NCBI GenBank assembly: GCA_039105265.1
Contig: JAPFFF010000022.1
Location: 124,001-188,000 of the forward strand
Source: Tritrichomonas musculus
Taxonomy: Eukaryota; Parabasalia; Tritrichomonadida; Tritrichomonadidae
Direction: 5' to 3'
Length of the DNA: 64,000 nucleotides
The position numbers and the translations under genes were made by a program. The notes below the pieces were generated by a model. It was not told the origin of the DNA, did no database searches, and saw nothing but the letters and a program-made list of their open reading frames with translations. Positions 27,264 to 35,763 of the stretch are shown here, piece after piece (the stretch's first letter is position 1; every line of letters begins with the position of its first letter).

Positions 27264-27672
27264 ATGACAGTAAAAGAACTAGAAGAAGAAATTATTGAAA
27301 TTGAAGAACATTTAAAAGACATTGAAGAAAAGATATTAGAAAAAGAAATATTAGAAAAAGAAATTGAAGAAGAAGAAGAAATTGTTATTCCTGAAAATAC
27401 TCAATTTGAGAAACTTAAAAATTATCCAGATTATGAAATAATGACTTCTGAACCTTATTACATAAGAAAAATCAGTACAAAGAAGATTTTGAAGGAAACA
27501 AATAGAAACAATAAGAATAGATATATTGAAATAGGATTGAATAATAAAACAAAAAAGAAACATAGGATTATTGCTGAACATTTTGTTCCAAATGATGACC
27601 CAGAAAATAAAAAATTTGTTGACCATATTGATAATAATATCAAAAATAATTCACCTTCAAATTTAAGATGGG
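27264..27672 (+). pseudogene. HNH endonuclease gene, 5' part, interrupted by Maverick B
   Basis: An N-terminal Glu/Lys coil (about 1-45) precedes a NUMOD4-like segment (YPDYEIMTSEPYYIRK) and an HNH core (HRIIAEHFVPNDDPENKKFVDHID, written here as two motifs: HRIIAEHF and FVDHID). Similar to the HNH gene of Maverick A. Maverick B begins at 27673, within this gene, and the matching downstream part is at 55986-56293. The start follows TTTCACTTCACT. Confidence 0.75.
27667..27672 (+). repeat. Target-site duplication of Maverick B, left copy
   Basis: GATGGG, repeated exactly at 55980-55985 after the other terminus. A 6-bp duplication is the known size for Maverick/Polinton integration. Confidence 0.9.
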
Positions 27673-27891
27673 AGTAGTGATAGTGTATCAATAATCCAGG
27701 TCAGATAGAATCCACTTAAAACGCCCATAAATGGCCCATATTTGAGCCCATATTCGGGTTAAAATTCAAAATCCACATATGGGAGCCACTCCGCATACCT
27801 CCCCAAAACGCCCATAAAACGCCCATATTTGGGCCCATACAAATTCCAAAAATAGCCCACTTATGGACCATATTTGGGGACTCAGATGAAT
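27673..27891 (+). repeat. Left terminal inverted repeat of Maverick B
   Basis: 219 bp matching 55761-55979 in reverse, with about three mismatches near the middle. Beyond the first 45 bp the repeat is itself built of CCCATA words (CGCCCATAAA, GGCCCATATT, GGGCCCATAC), many of them partly palindromic. Confidence 0.93.
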
Positions 27892-27924
27892 TTGGGAAAA
27901 CCTATTTTTATATTTGAATATTGA

Positions 27925-27933
27925 TTTTTTATC
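27925..27933 (+). promoter_or_regulatory. TTTTTTATC start-proximal motif
   Basis: TTTTTTATC lies 10 bp before the ATG at 27943. The same word precedes the starts at 45219 (and its mirror copy), KilA-N of B (55293), the gene at 55709 and KilA-N of A (11470). It forms a class apart from TATTTTTG. Confidence 0.5.
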
Positions 27934-27942
27934 GCATCCCAA

Positions 27943-28422
27943 ATGGAAGCCACTCCAAACCACCTCAATGTCTACGAATACATCAACACACTAGTAGCCC
28001 TATTGCCAAAGCCTGATGAATTTGCACAATGCAATTTCGCGATATTATGTGACAAGTTCCCATTCAACTTGAAGAACTCATTGTACCTCGCGAAGGTCCT
28101 ATATGTATCACTCCAGAATGGTTCTGAAACCATTAGATTCTACCCTAATAAGCTCAAGGAGATGAGCCTTGAATTTGTCAAACTATCATCCAATAGTAGA
28201 CGCAAATTGAGTGCCAACATGCATGAGTTCTTCGTAAATGGGAATACCGAGAAGCACGAATACAAGGGATGCCCCTACTATAACCACTCGATTGAGAGAA
28301 CCAATATAAATACCAAGGATCTCATCGCCAAATTACGTGAAAAATACGATATTGCAGAACCTGATGTATTCATCGGCAAGCATCAGGATTTGGTATTGGA
28401 TGCTGACCCAGAGTTTGCCTAA
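27943..28422 (+). CDS. Conserved terminal Maverick protein, unknown
   Basis: 159 aa, homologue of 18772-19230 in Maverick A: VYEYINTLVALL, QCNFAILCDKFP, LAKVLYVSLQNG, RRKLSANMHEFFVNG, YYNHSI, REKYDIAEPDVFIGKHQ. First gene inside the left end, reading inwards, tail-to-tail with the ATPase with a 4-bp overlap. No known domain. Confidence 0.75.
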   Translation: MEATPNHLNVYEYINTLVALLPKPDEFAQCNFAILCDKFPFNLKNSLYLAKVLYVSLQNGSETIRFYPNKLKEMSLEFVKLSSNSRRKLSANMHEFFVNGNTEKHEYKGCPYYNHSIERTNINTKDLIAKLREKYDIAEPDVFIGKHQDLVLDADPEFA

Positions 28423-29378
28423 ACCTTTGAGTACACCACTTGCATATCATGTTCAACCGTGTTCACCAATATGAAATCATGTCCAGATAAGGTCCTATAT
28501 TTTTGCCACAACTCCTCGAACTCACAAGGTATGCTCACCTGCTGATATATGTAATTGAGTTTCTGTCGCGAGAACCCATTGAATATGAAGAATGATGTGC
28601 AGTTATTTTTGTAATCGGTTGGCACCCCCTTGAAGAACTGGATATTGATGTATACGATTGAGTTTTTATGACGCAACTGGGTGATATAGTTTGTGAAGTA
28701 TGCTGATTTCAACAGCTTGCTCTTAATGAAGTCCTCGCACAGGATTATGGTGTTGAGTGGTACATTGGGTTTCCCGAGTTTGTTGATATGGAGGAACTCA
28801 AACATCTGCTGCAGCTTGGAATCATCTATTGTAACCTTCCCAACTGAGCTATATTTGTTGTACAACTCCTTCCATAAATCGAGTTCCTTCAAATACCGTT
28901 CAGCATTACTATCAGCGACGACCTCAATGGGCAAGTTGATGAGCTCGCGTTGAGATTCAAATGTGGAATCATTTATAATACCGTTCTTACTCACATACAC
29001 AATCAGGTGGAACGGATTCTGCGAATCCTCAGGGGTTCCCCCAAACCTCCCATTATTGAGTCTACTCATTTGAATGATATCGCGAATTACTGTATGGCTC
29101 TTGCCTTTGCCTTGTGATGCCACCAGTATGTTCAAAGTATTGTACCACGCATAGATCCCATTAGCGATTGGCCTTATGGATGCATTCGTGATTTTATCCC
29201 TATTCTTGGAATAGGCCTCACTCATAGCCTCGTCAACATCAAATCTCTGGGAAACCGGTTGCTGCTTCTGGTACCTATCGAATGTATCAAGATCAATTGG
29301 ATCCTCACTGGAACTGTCTGATAATTCAATAGACGTATAGTCGAAAAGGGTTGGTTGTAGGCGCTTGTAATATAACAT
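28419..29378 (-). CDS. Maverick packaging ATPase
   Basis: 319 aa. Walker A ASQGKGKS at about residue 94; Walker B-like NTIILCEDF at about 214; then NYITQLRHKNSIVYINIQ and NGFSRQKLNYIYQQVSI, as in A. It has about ten extra residues between NNG and FHLIVYV relative to its neighbour copy. TTTATTTTTG lies 10 bp before the start. Role: motor that packages element DNA into capsids. Confidence 0.88.
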   Translation of the reverse strand: MLYYKRLQPTLFDYTSIELSDSSSEDPIDLDTFDRYQKQQPVSQRFDVDEAMSEAYSKNRDKITNASIRPIANGIYAWYNTLNILVASQGKGKSHTVIRDIIQMSRLNNGRFGGTPEDSQNPFHLIVYVSKNGIINDSTFESQRELINLPIEVVADSNAERYLKELDLWKELYNKYSSVGKVTIDDSKLQQMFEFLHINKLGKPNVPLNTIILCEDFIKSKLLKSAYFTNYITQLRHKNSIVYINIQFFKGVPTDYKNNCTSFFIFNGFSRQKLNYIYQQVSIPCEFEELWQKYRTLSGHDFILVNTVEHDMQVVYSKV

Positions 29379-29399
29379 TTAATCAAAAATAAAGCTCTT

Positions 29400-29616
29400 A
29401 TGCGAAAAGCTCTAAGTGGCGATGATGCCATGCGTCTTATAGGCGTTTTGGGGGATGAACTCCGTATTGTATGCAGTATGGGTCCCATATGTGGATTTTG
29501 AATATTGACCCAAATATAGGCCATTTTTGGAATTTATGGGGCCCAAATATGGGCCATTTAAAGGCGTTTTTAGGTGGATTCTATCTGACCTGGATTATTG
29601 ATACACTATCACTACT
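29400..29616 (+). repeat. Internal Maverick terminal repeat (nested element end)
   Basis: Ends in the mirror of AGTAGTGATAGTG at 29616, then AGCGAC. The last 45 bp match the B terminal repeats almost exactly; further in it has diverged (about 29452-29570). AGCGAC occurs at the matching place in the complete ATPase gene (28914-28919), so this is a genuine insertion junction of a related Maverick in an ATPase gene. The other end of that insertion is not present. Confidence 0.85.
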
Positions 29617-30048
29617 AGCGACGACCTCAATGGGCAAGTTGATAAGCTCACGTTGAGATTCAAATGTGGAATCATTTATAATACCATTCTTGCTCACATA
29701 CACAATCATATGGAAGTTACCGTTATTGAGTCTACTCATTTGAATGATATCGCGAATTACTGTATGGCTCTTGCCTTTGCCTTGTGATGCTACCAGTATA
29801 TTCAAAGTATTGTACCACGCATAGATCCCATTAGCGATTGGCCTTATGGATGCATTCGTGATTTTATCCCTATTCTTGGAATAGGCCTCACTCATAGCCT
29901 TATCCACATCAAACCTCTTGGAAACCGGTTGCTGCTTCTGGTACATATCGAATGTATCAAAATCAATTGGATCTTCACTGGAACTGTCTGATAATTCAAT
30001 AGATGTATAGTCGAAAAGGGTTGGTTGTAGGCGCTTGTAATATAACAT
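29617..30048 (-). pseudogene. Partial second copy of the ATPase gene
   Basis: Covers about the first 140 codons of the ATPase, nearly identical to the complete copy, ending at the nested terminal repeat. The leader AATCAAAAATAAAGCTCTTA after the start is the same in both copies. A fossil left by insertion of a related Maverick followed by recombination between duplicated segments. Confidence 0.85.
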
Positions 30049-30067
30049 TTAATCAAAAATAAAGCTC

Positions 30068-30217
30068 TTACGCATACAATGTACGCCTTAGCTCATCGGT
30101 CAGCTCAGGTGGTTCATCTTCAGCTGTAAGCGATACCAGTAATAGCAGTTCAATTACATTGGTCACCAATATCAATCCCAATAGTATATTCATAATGATT
30201 TCACTTGCGCTGGACAT
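30068..30217 (-). CDS. 49-aa single-span membrane peptide
   Basis: MSSASEIIMNILLGLILVTN continues with VIELLLLVSL, one long hydrophobic helix, then an acidic tail (TAEDEPPELTDELRRTLYA). Same design and position as 17713-17844 in Maverick A, between the ATPase and the KARILSSEND gene. Likely a virion or membrane-associated peptide. Confidence 0.7.
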   Translation of the reverse strand: MSSASEIIMNILLGLILVTNVIELLLLVSLTAEDEPPELTDELRRTLYA

Positions 30218-30227
30218 TTATGCAAAT

Positions 30228-30848
30228 TTAAATACAAATTTTGAGTGATACTGAGTGCCTTATGAGCTCGGTCCAAACATGGTTATATCCATATTTCAAC
30301 TCATTGGATACCCCGTTTTTGGACACCAATATCTTATCAATTTTCATGTACTTGGAGTTTGAAACACAACCAGTACACCCACTGTCCTCATTGATGACCA
30401 GTTCAACCTTGTCGGCCTTAGTGAGTATCTTAATGAGCTCCATCAGTGTATTGCTATGACACACAAGATAGTTGTTCATCCTCAGTGGATTGGTCTCATA
30501 GATATTCAGCAATATCTCGAGGAATTTATTTTTGGTACCCAAGTCGTCAGCGTCGGGGTCTAATGAACGATCGGTCGGAGGACTGTTTATTGGAGCAACT
30601 GATGGATATGGACCAGTTGTCGAGGCTGTAGTAAAATTTGCATCCTGGGTGCCATTTTGAGGATAACCCCCTTCGGGGTTTAGACCTTTAGTGTATCCCA
30701 TTTGGGGTTGCATCTGTGGGACTTGAGGGTATGATACCGGTTGAACTGGTGGAGGTCTATTCGCGGCGATCTTAATATTCACATTCTGCTCCTGCTTAAC
30801 ACTCGCATCATTCTCACTTGATAGAATTCTAGCCTTATGGAGAGACAT
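30228..30848 (-). CDS. Conserved KARILSSENDASVKQEQ protein with CxGC domain
   Basis: 206 aa from MSLHKARILSSENDASVKQ; the ATG at 30848 is used. Pro/Gly/Gln-rich linker (about 20-95), then a conserved domain: NKFLEILLNIYETNP, CHSNTLMELIKILTKADKVE, SGCTGCVS, HVWTELIRHSVSLKICI. TATTTTTGCACTTTGG lies just upstream. Counterpart at 17127-17702. Function unknown; near-perfect N-terminus suggests a binding peptide. Confidence 0.75.
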   Translation of the reverse strand: MSLHKARILSSENDASVKQEQNVNIKIAANRPPPVQPVSYPQVPQMQPQMGYTKGLNPEGGYPQNGTQDANFTTASTTGPYPSVAPINSPPTDRSLDPDADDLGTKNKFLEILLNIYETNPLRMNNYLVCHSNTLMELIKILTKADKVELVINEDSGCTGCVSNSKYMKIDKILVSKNGVSNELKYGYNHVWTELIRHSVSLKICI

Positions 30849-30890
30849 TTCCAAAGTGCAAAAATATTTTTACCACTAATGCCATATTTC

Positions 30891-32843
30891 TTATGCCATT
30901 TCTGGATCAACTTGTGAGCCAGCTGGTGATTCATCATCGATATATTCAAGGCCATCGAGTGAGAGCTTGAAGTAGGTGTCTCTGCATAAACAGAGTTGGA
31001 CAGGTGGTGGTCTAACAATAGCTCCACTTGGTTCGATAATCTTGTAATATGTATCATTATCACCAGTGAATATTGGTTGACCATTGACTTGTATTTGGAT
31101 ATTGCCTTTGCCACCATCTAAGCCATCATAACAGTATCCAGCAGATGCACGTTCAGTTTGGACATTGAATACAAATGATGTGGCATCACTCAATGTATTG
31201 CGATATCGGACACCGTTTTCATCGTTCTTGGGCATGGTGAAGCTATCTTCGAATTCCTTTGAACATTGGAGTGTGATACCATCGAGGTCTCCAGCTGTTA
31301 ATTGGCTTTCGAAGAATCTGGCGCCAATGGTACTGACATTCTCATCTGGGAAGTTCTTACCACCAATATTCAAAAAGCAGTTTTGGTAAACCGGATTCTC
31401 AAATACAGTCAAATCATTGTGATGCTTGGGGAACAACAATGACATGCTTGTGACATTGATTAATGGGATATTCAATGTAGACTTGATTCCGTTAGCGGCT
31501 GCTGCAATTGGGAATGCATGGTAATCTACCTTTTGAGATGGAATTACTAGGCCTTCACGTAATATGGATTCAATGCTTGCACGAGTGGCTTCACAAACAC
31601 CATAGCCTTGCATGTTGGACTTACAGAGAGTGATAGTCATTCGGTTAACAGTGAGTGTTGCTGGTTGTGATGAGTAATGAGCACTCATCAATTTATTAGC
31701 TTCGGTTTTAGATACGAAATTGACGTAAACATGACCTGCATGTGATGGTTGAGGTAATTTACCATGTTCTTTGGTATAATGAGCTTGGCAAATTGCTTTA
31801 TTATCATCAGTCTTTTCAATTCCAAGTTCAGTAAACTCTTCATCTGTAAATGCAAAGATTAATGAACAATTTTCAATCAGATCATCGAAATCACCTCCAG
31901 ATGCAGATACGTATTGTTCTCTAACTTCATACTTCAATTGATATTTAGTTGGTGTTGGTTCGGGAGATGGTGGATTTGGATTATCACCAGGTCCTGGGAT
32001 GATAGCCTCATTACCGATTTGAGTGAATTGGTGTTTGAGATGTCCATGAGCTTTGATTTGTTTGAGTTTATCGAGTTCCTCTGGGGATACAGTATCATTA
32101 TCTTCTAGGAATGCCTTGGCTTCAGCAACCGTGTATGGGTCAATGGCAGCCCAAACAAGACCTGCTGGACTGACTTGGAATCTAATGGATAAATCACCAA
32201 TGATTCCGTTAGGGAATAAGTCAAATGCCTGTAATGCAAGCAAGTCATCAAATGGTACATTCAAGTCGAATTCAGTTGTGGTCTTACCACCATCCTTGAA
32301 GATATTGAGATTAACGTATGAACCAGCATGAGTTTGACTGTAATTGCTGATGTTCTCCCATAAGCTGTGAACGAATCTGCGGCGCATCTTCTCAGTCTCT
32401 GGCTTCAAAACCGAGTATAGGAAGCCCTCGCGAATGCATTCATTTTGCTGATATCCGACATTGACATTGTTATGGAGAATCTCGAGCCTGTCAAACAATT
32501 GGTTCGAGGACTTAAATCCGACAAACAGTTTATAGAAGTTATTTGGATCATTGATCTCTTGCAATTTGGCTAAATCGGTGTTCAATTGCAAATCGAGTTT
32601 GATGTGGAATGTGAGGAAGCCTTTGTCGATATCGCTAATGAAGTGGTCGGGGTGTGTTAATGAAATCTGTGAGTACTGGCCTTGGTGAAATGGGGCTGGC
32701 TGGTCATGGCAATCGACAGTTCTAAATGAGAAGCTTCTGGTACCATCATTCACATTGATGATATTTCGCATCTTCTGGAATGTGTCATTGACATTCCCAA
32801 CCTCGTATTTCAAATTGTGAGCTCTTTCGTTCCTGTATCTCAT
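30891..32843 (-). CDS. Maverick major capsid protein (double jelly-roll type)
   Basis: 650 aa from MRYRNERAHNL, aligned along its whole length with 193-2136 at high identity (for example NECIREGFLYS, FVHSLWENISNYSQTHAG, FDLNVPFDDLLALQAFDLFP). The upstream in-frame extension is not used because it has no match in A. Divergent with the amphipathic gene at 32891 (47 bp apart), as in Maverick A. Main shell protein of the presumed particle. Confidence 0.82.
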   Translation of the reverse strand: MRYRNERAHNLKYEVGNVNDTFQKMRNIINVNDGTRSFSFRTVDCHDQPAPFHQGQYSQISLTHPDHFISDIDKGFLTFHIKLDLQLNTDLAKLQEINDPNNFYKLFVGFKSSNQLFDRLEILHNNVNVGYQQNECIREGFLYSVLKPETEKMRRRFVHSLWENISNYSQTHAGSYVNLNIFKDGGKTTTEFDLNVPFDDLLALQAFDLFPNGIIGDLSIRFQVSPAGLVWAAIDPYTVAEAKAFLEDNDTVSPEELDKLKQIKAHGHLKHQFTQIGNEAIIPGPGDNPNPPSPEPTPTKYQLKYEVREQYVSASGGDFDDLIENCSLIFAFTDEEFTELGIEKTDDNKAICQAHYTKEHGKLPQPSHAGHVYVNFVSKTEANKLMSAHYSSQPATLTVNRMTITLCKSNMQGYGVCEATRASIESILREGLVIPSQKVDYHAFPIAAAANGIKSTLNIPLINVTSMSLLFPKHHNDLTVFENPVYQNCFLNIGGKNFPDENVSTIGARFFESQLTAGDLDGITLQCSKEFEDSFTMPKNDENGVRYRNTLSDATSFVFNVQTERASAGYCYDGLDGGKGNIQIQVNGQPIFTGDNDTYYKIIEPSGAIVRPPPVQLCLCRDTYFKLSLDGLEYIDDESPAGSQVDPEMA

Positions 32844-32890
32844 TTTGTATCTTGGAAAAAAGCTTGAAATCACATTTTTTTATATACCAA

Positions 32891-33142
32891 ATGGGTATTG
32901 GCATCTTCAAGAAGATTAAGAACGCTTTCAAGAACGTCGGCAGTAAGCTCAAGAATGCAGCTCAAACTGTTATCCGCAACCTCCCAAGGGCAGTTGATAT
33001 TGGTAAGGGGATCATCAATAGGATCAAGCCAATCGCCGACTTCATACCAGGTGTTGGACCAGTTGTAGACACCATCAGTACTGGACTCAATTACGTAAGC
33101 AAAGCTAATGATATAGGCAAATCCATACTGGACAAGGTTTGA
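32891..33142 (+). CDS. Small basic amphipathic protein
   Basis: 83 aa from MGIGIFKKIKNAFKNVGSKL. The first half is Lys-rich amphipathic, the second half Gly/Val/Pro-rich (ADFIPGVGPVVDTIS) like membrane-active or pore-forming segments. Start chosen by match with the A copy at 143. Candidate minor virion or core peptide. Confidence 0.72.
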   Translation: MGIGIFKKIKNAFKNVGSKLKNAAQTVIRNLPRAVDIGKGIINRIKPIADFIPGVGPVVDTISTGLNYVSKANDIGKSILDKV

Positions 33143-33192
33143 TCATCATAGAATATCCACATACATATGAATATATTTTTGTCCGTTTTGAA

Positions 33193-33627
33193 ATGAATTG
33201 CGATATTAGGGTTATTAATGATAACAAGATGGAGCAACGCACATTCAACTCAGTAGAGGAGTTCGACCTGTTCTACCAGAAGTACAAGGACATGTTCAAT
33301 GAGAAGACCACCAATTACCTCAATAAAACCTACAAAATAATCACCCCCGAATGCGAGTACAGGATTACCAAACGCACTGGCAAGGATGGCTCTAGTAATG
33401 TGTTTCTCAAGAAGATCACCAAGCCATCCGATAATGACAACCTGGTGGAGATCCAATTTGCAAGCATTCGCGCTGACATCAATGCATTGCAGTCAACAGT
33501 AGATGAATACACCAAACGGATTACCACTCTGGAGAACACCATTGGCGTGATCACCACAAAAATAAATCAGCTCACCAGTACTGTGAATGAGTGTACTGAT
33601 GCAGTGAACAGTCTCCTAAGGCATTAG
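33193..33627 (+). CDS. Coiled-coil protein, unknown
   Basis: 144 aa from MNCDIRVINDNKMEQRTFNS. The first 80 residues look globular; residues about 85-140 are a regular heptad coil rich in Thr (INALQSTVDEYTKRITTLEN and on). TATTTTTG lies 14 bp before the ATG. It overlaps the next, opposing gene by 4 bp tail-to-tail. Trimeric coils like this are common in fibre or spike stalks, but no family is recognised. Confidence 0.65.
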   Translation: MNCDIRVINDNKMEQRTFNSVEEFDLFYQKYKDMFNEKTTNYLNKTYKIITPECEYRITKRTGKDGSSNVFLKKITKPSDNDNLVEIQFASIRADINALQSTVDEYTKRITTLENTIGVITTKINQLTSTVNECTDAVNSLLRH

Positions 33628-33851
33628 ATCTTGGAATTATTTGGGATTACCTGGTGATTGAGTGAGTGGTGTAGAGTTGATGATGTTGACTTAATGATTG
33701 GGTCATGCACGACACACCCCTTATCTTCATATTTTGGGACTGTGGGTTTGGTACAACTCATAGTTCGCCTATTTCGCATGTGACGTTCCAGGTGATTGAA
33801 ATACGTGAGTCCATTAGAATCTCTTAATACACGGCGTTCCTCATATGACAT
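33624..33851 (-). CDS. 75-aa basic protein, unknown
   Basis: MSYEERRVLRDSNGLTYFNH begins a basic, His/Arg-rich chain. It lies between two well supported genes, tail-to-tail with one and head-to-head with the other (34 bp between starts), which fits the tight packing of the element. No homologue seen in Maverick A. Confidence 0.5.
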   Translation of the reverse strand: MSYEERRVLRDSNGLTYFNHLERHMRNRRTMSCTKPTVPKYEDKGCVVHDPIIKSTSSTLHHSLNHQVIPNNSKI

Positions 33852-33885
33852 TTAATCTTGAAAAAACACTTTTTTTCATATCTAA

Positions 33886-34119
33886 ATGACTGAATTGGGA
33901 GAATACAAGAAGGAGATTCCAGAGCTTAAGCGCATCAAACACGATCTCAAGGAGAAGTGCTATATGTATAAGGGCCACCTCAATAACATCAAAGGGGGTA
34001 TGCTGGGTAGCAATGGACTAGCCGTTCGTGAATCACTGATTGAGGATATTAATAGTCTGAAGGAGAAGGTCGCCAAACTCGAGAATGAGCTCGCTGAATT
34101 AGCAAGCGATAACCACTAA
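33886..34119 (+). CDS. 77-aa coiled-coil protein
   Basis: Helical throughout, with a heptad coil at the end (IEDINSLKEKVAKLENELAE). Homologue of the 32-aa ORF at 19240-19338 in Maverick A. A perfect 24-bp palindrome lies 7 bp after its stop. Function unknown. Confidence 0.6.
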   Translation: MTELGEYKKEIPELKRIKHDLKEKCYMYKGHLNNIKGGMLGSNGLAVRESLIEDINSLKEKVAKLENELAELASDNH

Positions 34120-34125
34120 ATATGG

Positions 34126-34149
34126 GGTCTGGTAGAATTCTACCAGACC
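34126..34149. terminator. 24-bp perfect palindrome, copy 1
   Basis: GGTCTGGTAGAA and its mirror, centred on GAATTC, directly after the stop of the 77-aa gene and 28 bp before the integrase start. Near copies: 38433-38458 and 55056-55080. The flanking words ATAACCACTAAATAT are also repeated, in inverse order, beside the copy at 38433. Confidence 0.7.
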
Positions 34150-34177
34150 GATTGAGACCACTATTTTTGCACATTAA

Positions 34178-35389
34178 ATGACTGACAACAGGAAATCGTT
34201 CAAGATATTCGACAATGAGTACAATTCGCTGCTCAAGTACCCATTCAAATCCAAGATATCGAAATTGGACCCATCGCAGTTCATCATCAACCCAGAAACT
34301 CATCATGAGCCATTCGTGAAGGACTTCAAATTGAAATCATGCAATCCCTATTCAAAACCGGATTTCTCATTGGAACCCGGATGCTGGGAAGTCGATTTGA
34401 TGTTTGCGAATTACACCACAAGGGCTAATGGAACCGAGTCCGTGGTAGTCCATGAAACCATTTACCTCATCATGGTGAATGTCAACACACGGTATCTAAT
34501 TGTGGAACCGCTTAAGAACAGACTAGCTGATACCATCAAGACTGCATACACCAAAATCATTCTTGAGAAATATGATGACTTCAAATTCAATACCATCAAA
34601 TGCGATGGTGAGAATAACCTACTCAAAGTGCTTGATATACTTGGCCGCTACAATCCATCCAGAAATAAATACAGAGGTACCAAAAATGTGTTGATTGACC
34701 GCAATGCAGTGATTGTCGATAAATCCAAACACAACAACGCTCACAAAATCGTTGATGCAACCATCAGGACACTCCGTAATGCATTTGGTTTAGATAATCG
34801 TCGGATTGGAGACCCATACCTGATGCAACAGATGGTACACTTCTATAACAACACACCACATCGATCTCTACGAATGCCCAATCCCAATTATCCAGGTGAT
34901 GTAATCCAATATGACCCGTATCTAGCAAGGGAACCCAAGTGGATATACTACACACCCAATCAAATGCAGCACAACCCTGATTTGGAGTGGAGATACATCA
35001 GGGATTGCCAAAGGCGGCTACGTCGAGTCAAAAATAATATGCAAATGGGTGGACTACTGAGCTATCGCAAGGGGAATATCATATTGGTCCATTACGATAC
35101 ATCCAAAACTGAGAAGAAGCATGAGAAGCATAGGCGCATATTCAATGAGATTGCCGAATTCATTAGATACCATAATGGGAACGTCGAATGTAAACTGCTG
35201 AAGCCATATCATAGATTCCAGTTGAATGATGATAATCAATATGTACCGTATACCAAAACCAAAACTGGTCGAACGCCTAAGTCTGATGATGAGCGAGCTA
35301 CCGTAACTGTCCCCATTATGTATACCCGATTCGTGGCACCCAATTATGCATCACTAGGTAAAGACTATAAGCAGTACTTTGCTATCTAA
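34178..35389 (+). CDS. Maverick integrase (retroviral-type, rve fold)
   Basis: 403 aa. Core about residues 60-250: WEVDLMFANY (about 70), IKCDGENNLL (about 145), AHKIVDATIRTLRNAFG (about 190-206), YNNTPHRSLRMPNP (about 225). A basic Arg-rich part follows (KTEKKHEKHRRIFNEIAEF) and a C-terminal extension longer than that of Maverick A. TATTTTTG is 13 bp before the ATG. Followed after 3 bp by the small strand-rich gene, as in A. Confidence 0.9.
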   Translation: MTDNRKSFKIFDNEYNSLLKYPFKSKISKLDPSQFIINPETHHEPFVKDFKLKSCNPYSKPDFSLEPGCWEVDLMFANYTTRANGTESVVVHETIYLIMVNVNTRYLIVEPLKNRLADTIKTAYTKIILEKYDDFKFNTIKCDGENNLLKVLDILGRYNPSRNKYRGTKNVLIDRNAVIVDKSKHNNAHKIVDATIRTLRNAFGLDNRRIGDPYLMQQMVHFYNNTPHRSLRMPNPNYPGDVIQYDPYLAREPKWIYYTPNQMQHNPDLEWRYIRDCQRRLRRVKNNMQMGGLLSYRKGNIILVHYDTSKTEKKHEKHRRIFNEIAEFIRYHNGNVECKLLKPYHRFQLNDDNQYVPYTKTKTGRTPKSDDERATVTVPIMYTRFVAPNYASLGKDYKQYFAI

Positions 35390-35392
35390 TAA

Positions 35393-35725
35393 ATGCCAAA
35401 GCGCTATTTCCATACACAGACCACCGAGTTTAAGCTACCTGAGGACTTCATATATAGTCGCAATAAGAAGTACATCGTAGTGCAGTATGTGGGAGCTATC
35501 CTGAATAAGACCATCATCGGTGATTTGATGGTACACTCGGATATTGTTGAATTCGACCCATACTGTGACCACTTCATAATGCTAGCCAACAGACGGCAAA
35601 CCAAGTATCGCAAATATGAGATGCTCAATAGGACCAAGCGGGATTTCAAAATATGGTTCACAGACCTGTATGGTAATGAGATAAAACCCGATGCATTCGT
35701 GCTATCATGCTTGCTAATCTATTGA
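35393..35725 (+). CDS. Small strand-rich virion-type protein (jelly-roll-like)
   Basis: 110 aa, MPKRYFHTQTTEFKLPEDF onwards. Nearly every block is shared with 3965-4315: YSRNKKYIVVQY, GDLMVHSDIVEF, HFIMLANRRQTKYRKYE, IWFTDLYGNEIKPDAF. The closing pattern is like that of small viral jelly-roll proteins. Putative penton or minor capsid component. Confidence 0.6.
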   Translation: MPKRYFHTQTTEFKLPEDFIYSRNKKYIVVQYVGAILNKTIIGDLMVHSDIVEFDPYCDHFIMLANRRQTKYRKYEMLNRTKRDFKIWFTDLYGNEIKPDAFVLSCLLIY

Positions 35726-35750
35726 CCACAGTATGGCCCATATAGGAGTT

Positions 35751-35758
35751 TATTTTTG
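35751..35758 (+). promoter_or_regulatory. TATTTTTG start-proximal motif (example)
   Basis: TATTTTTG lies 6 bp before the ATG at 35764. The same word precedes, within about 20 bp, genes starting at 2197, 2899, 16827, 29378, 30848, 33193, 34178 and 44080. Confidence 0.55.
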
Positions 35759-35763
35759 GGTAA

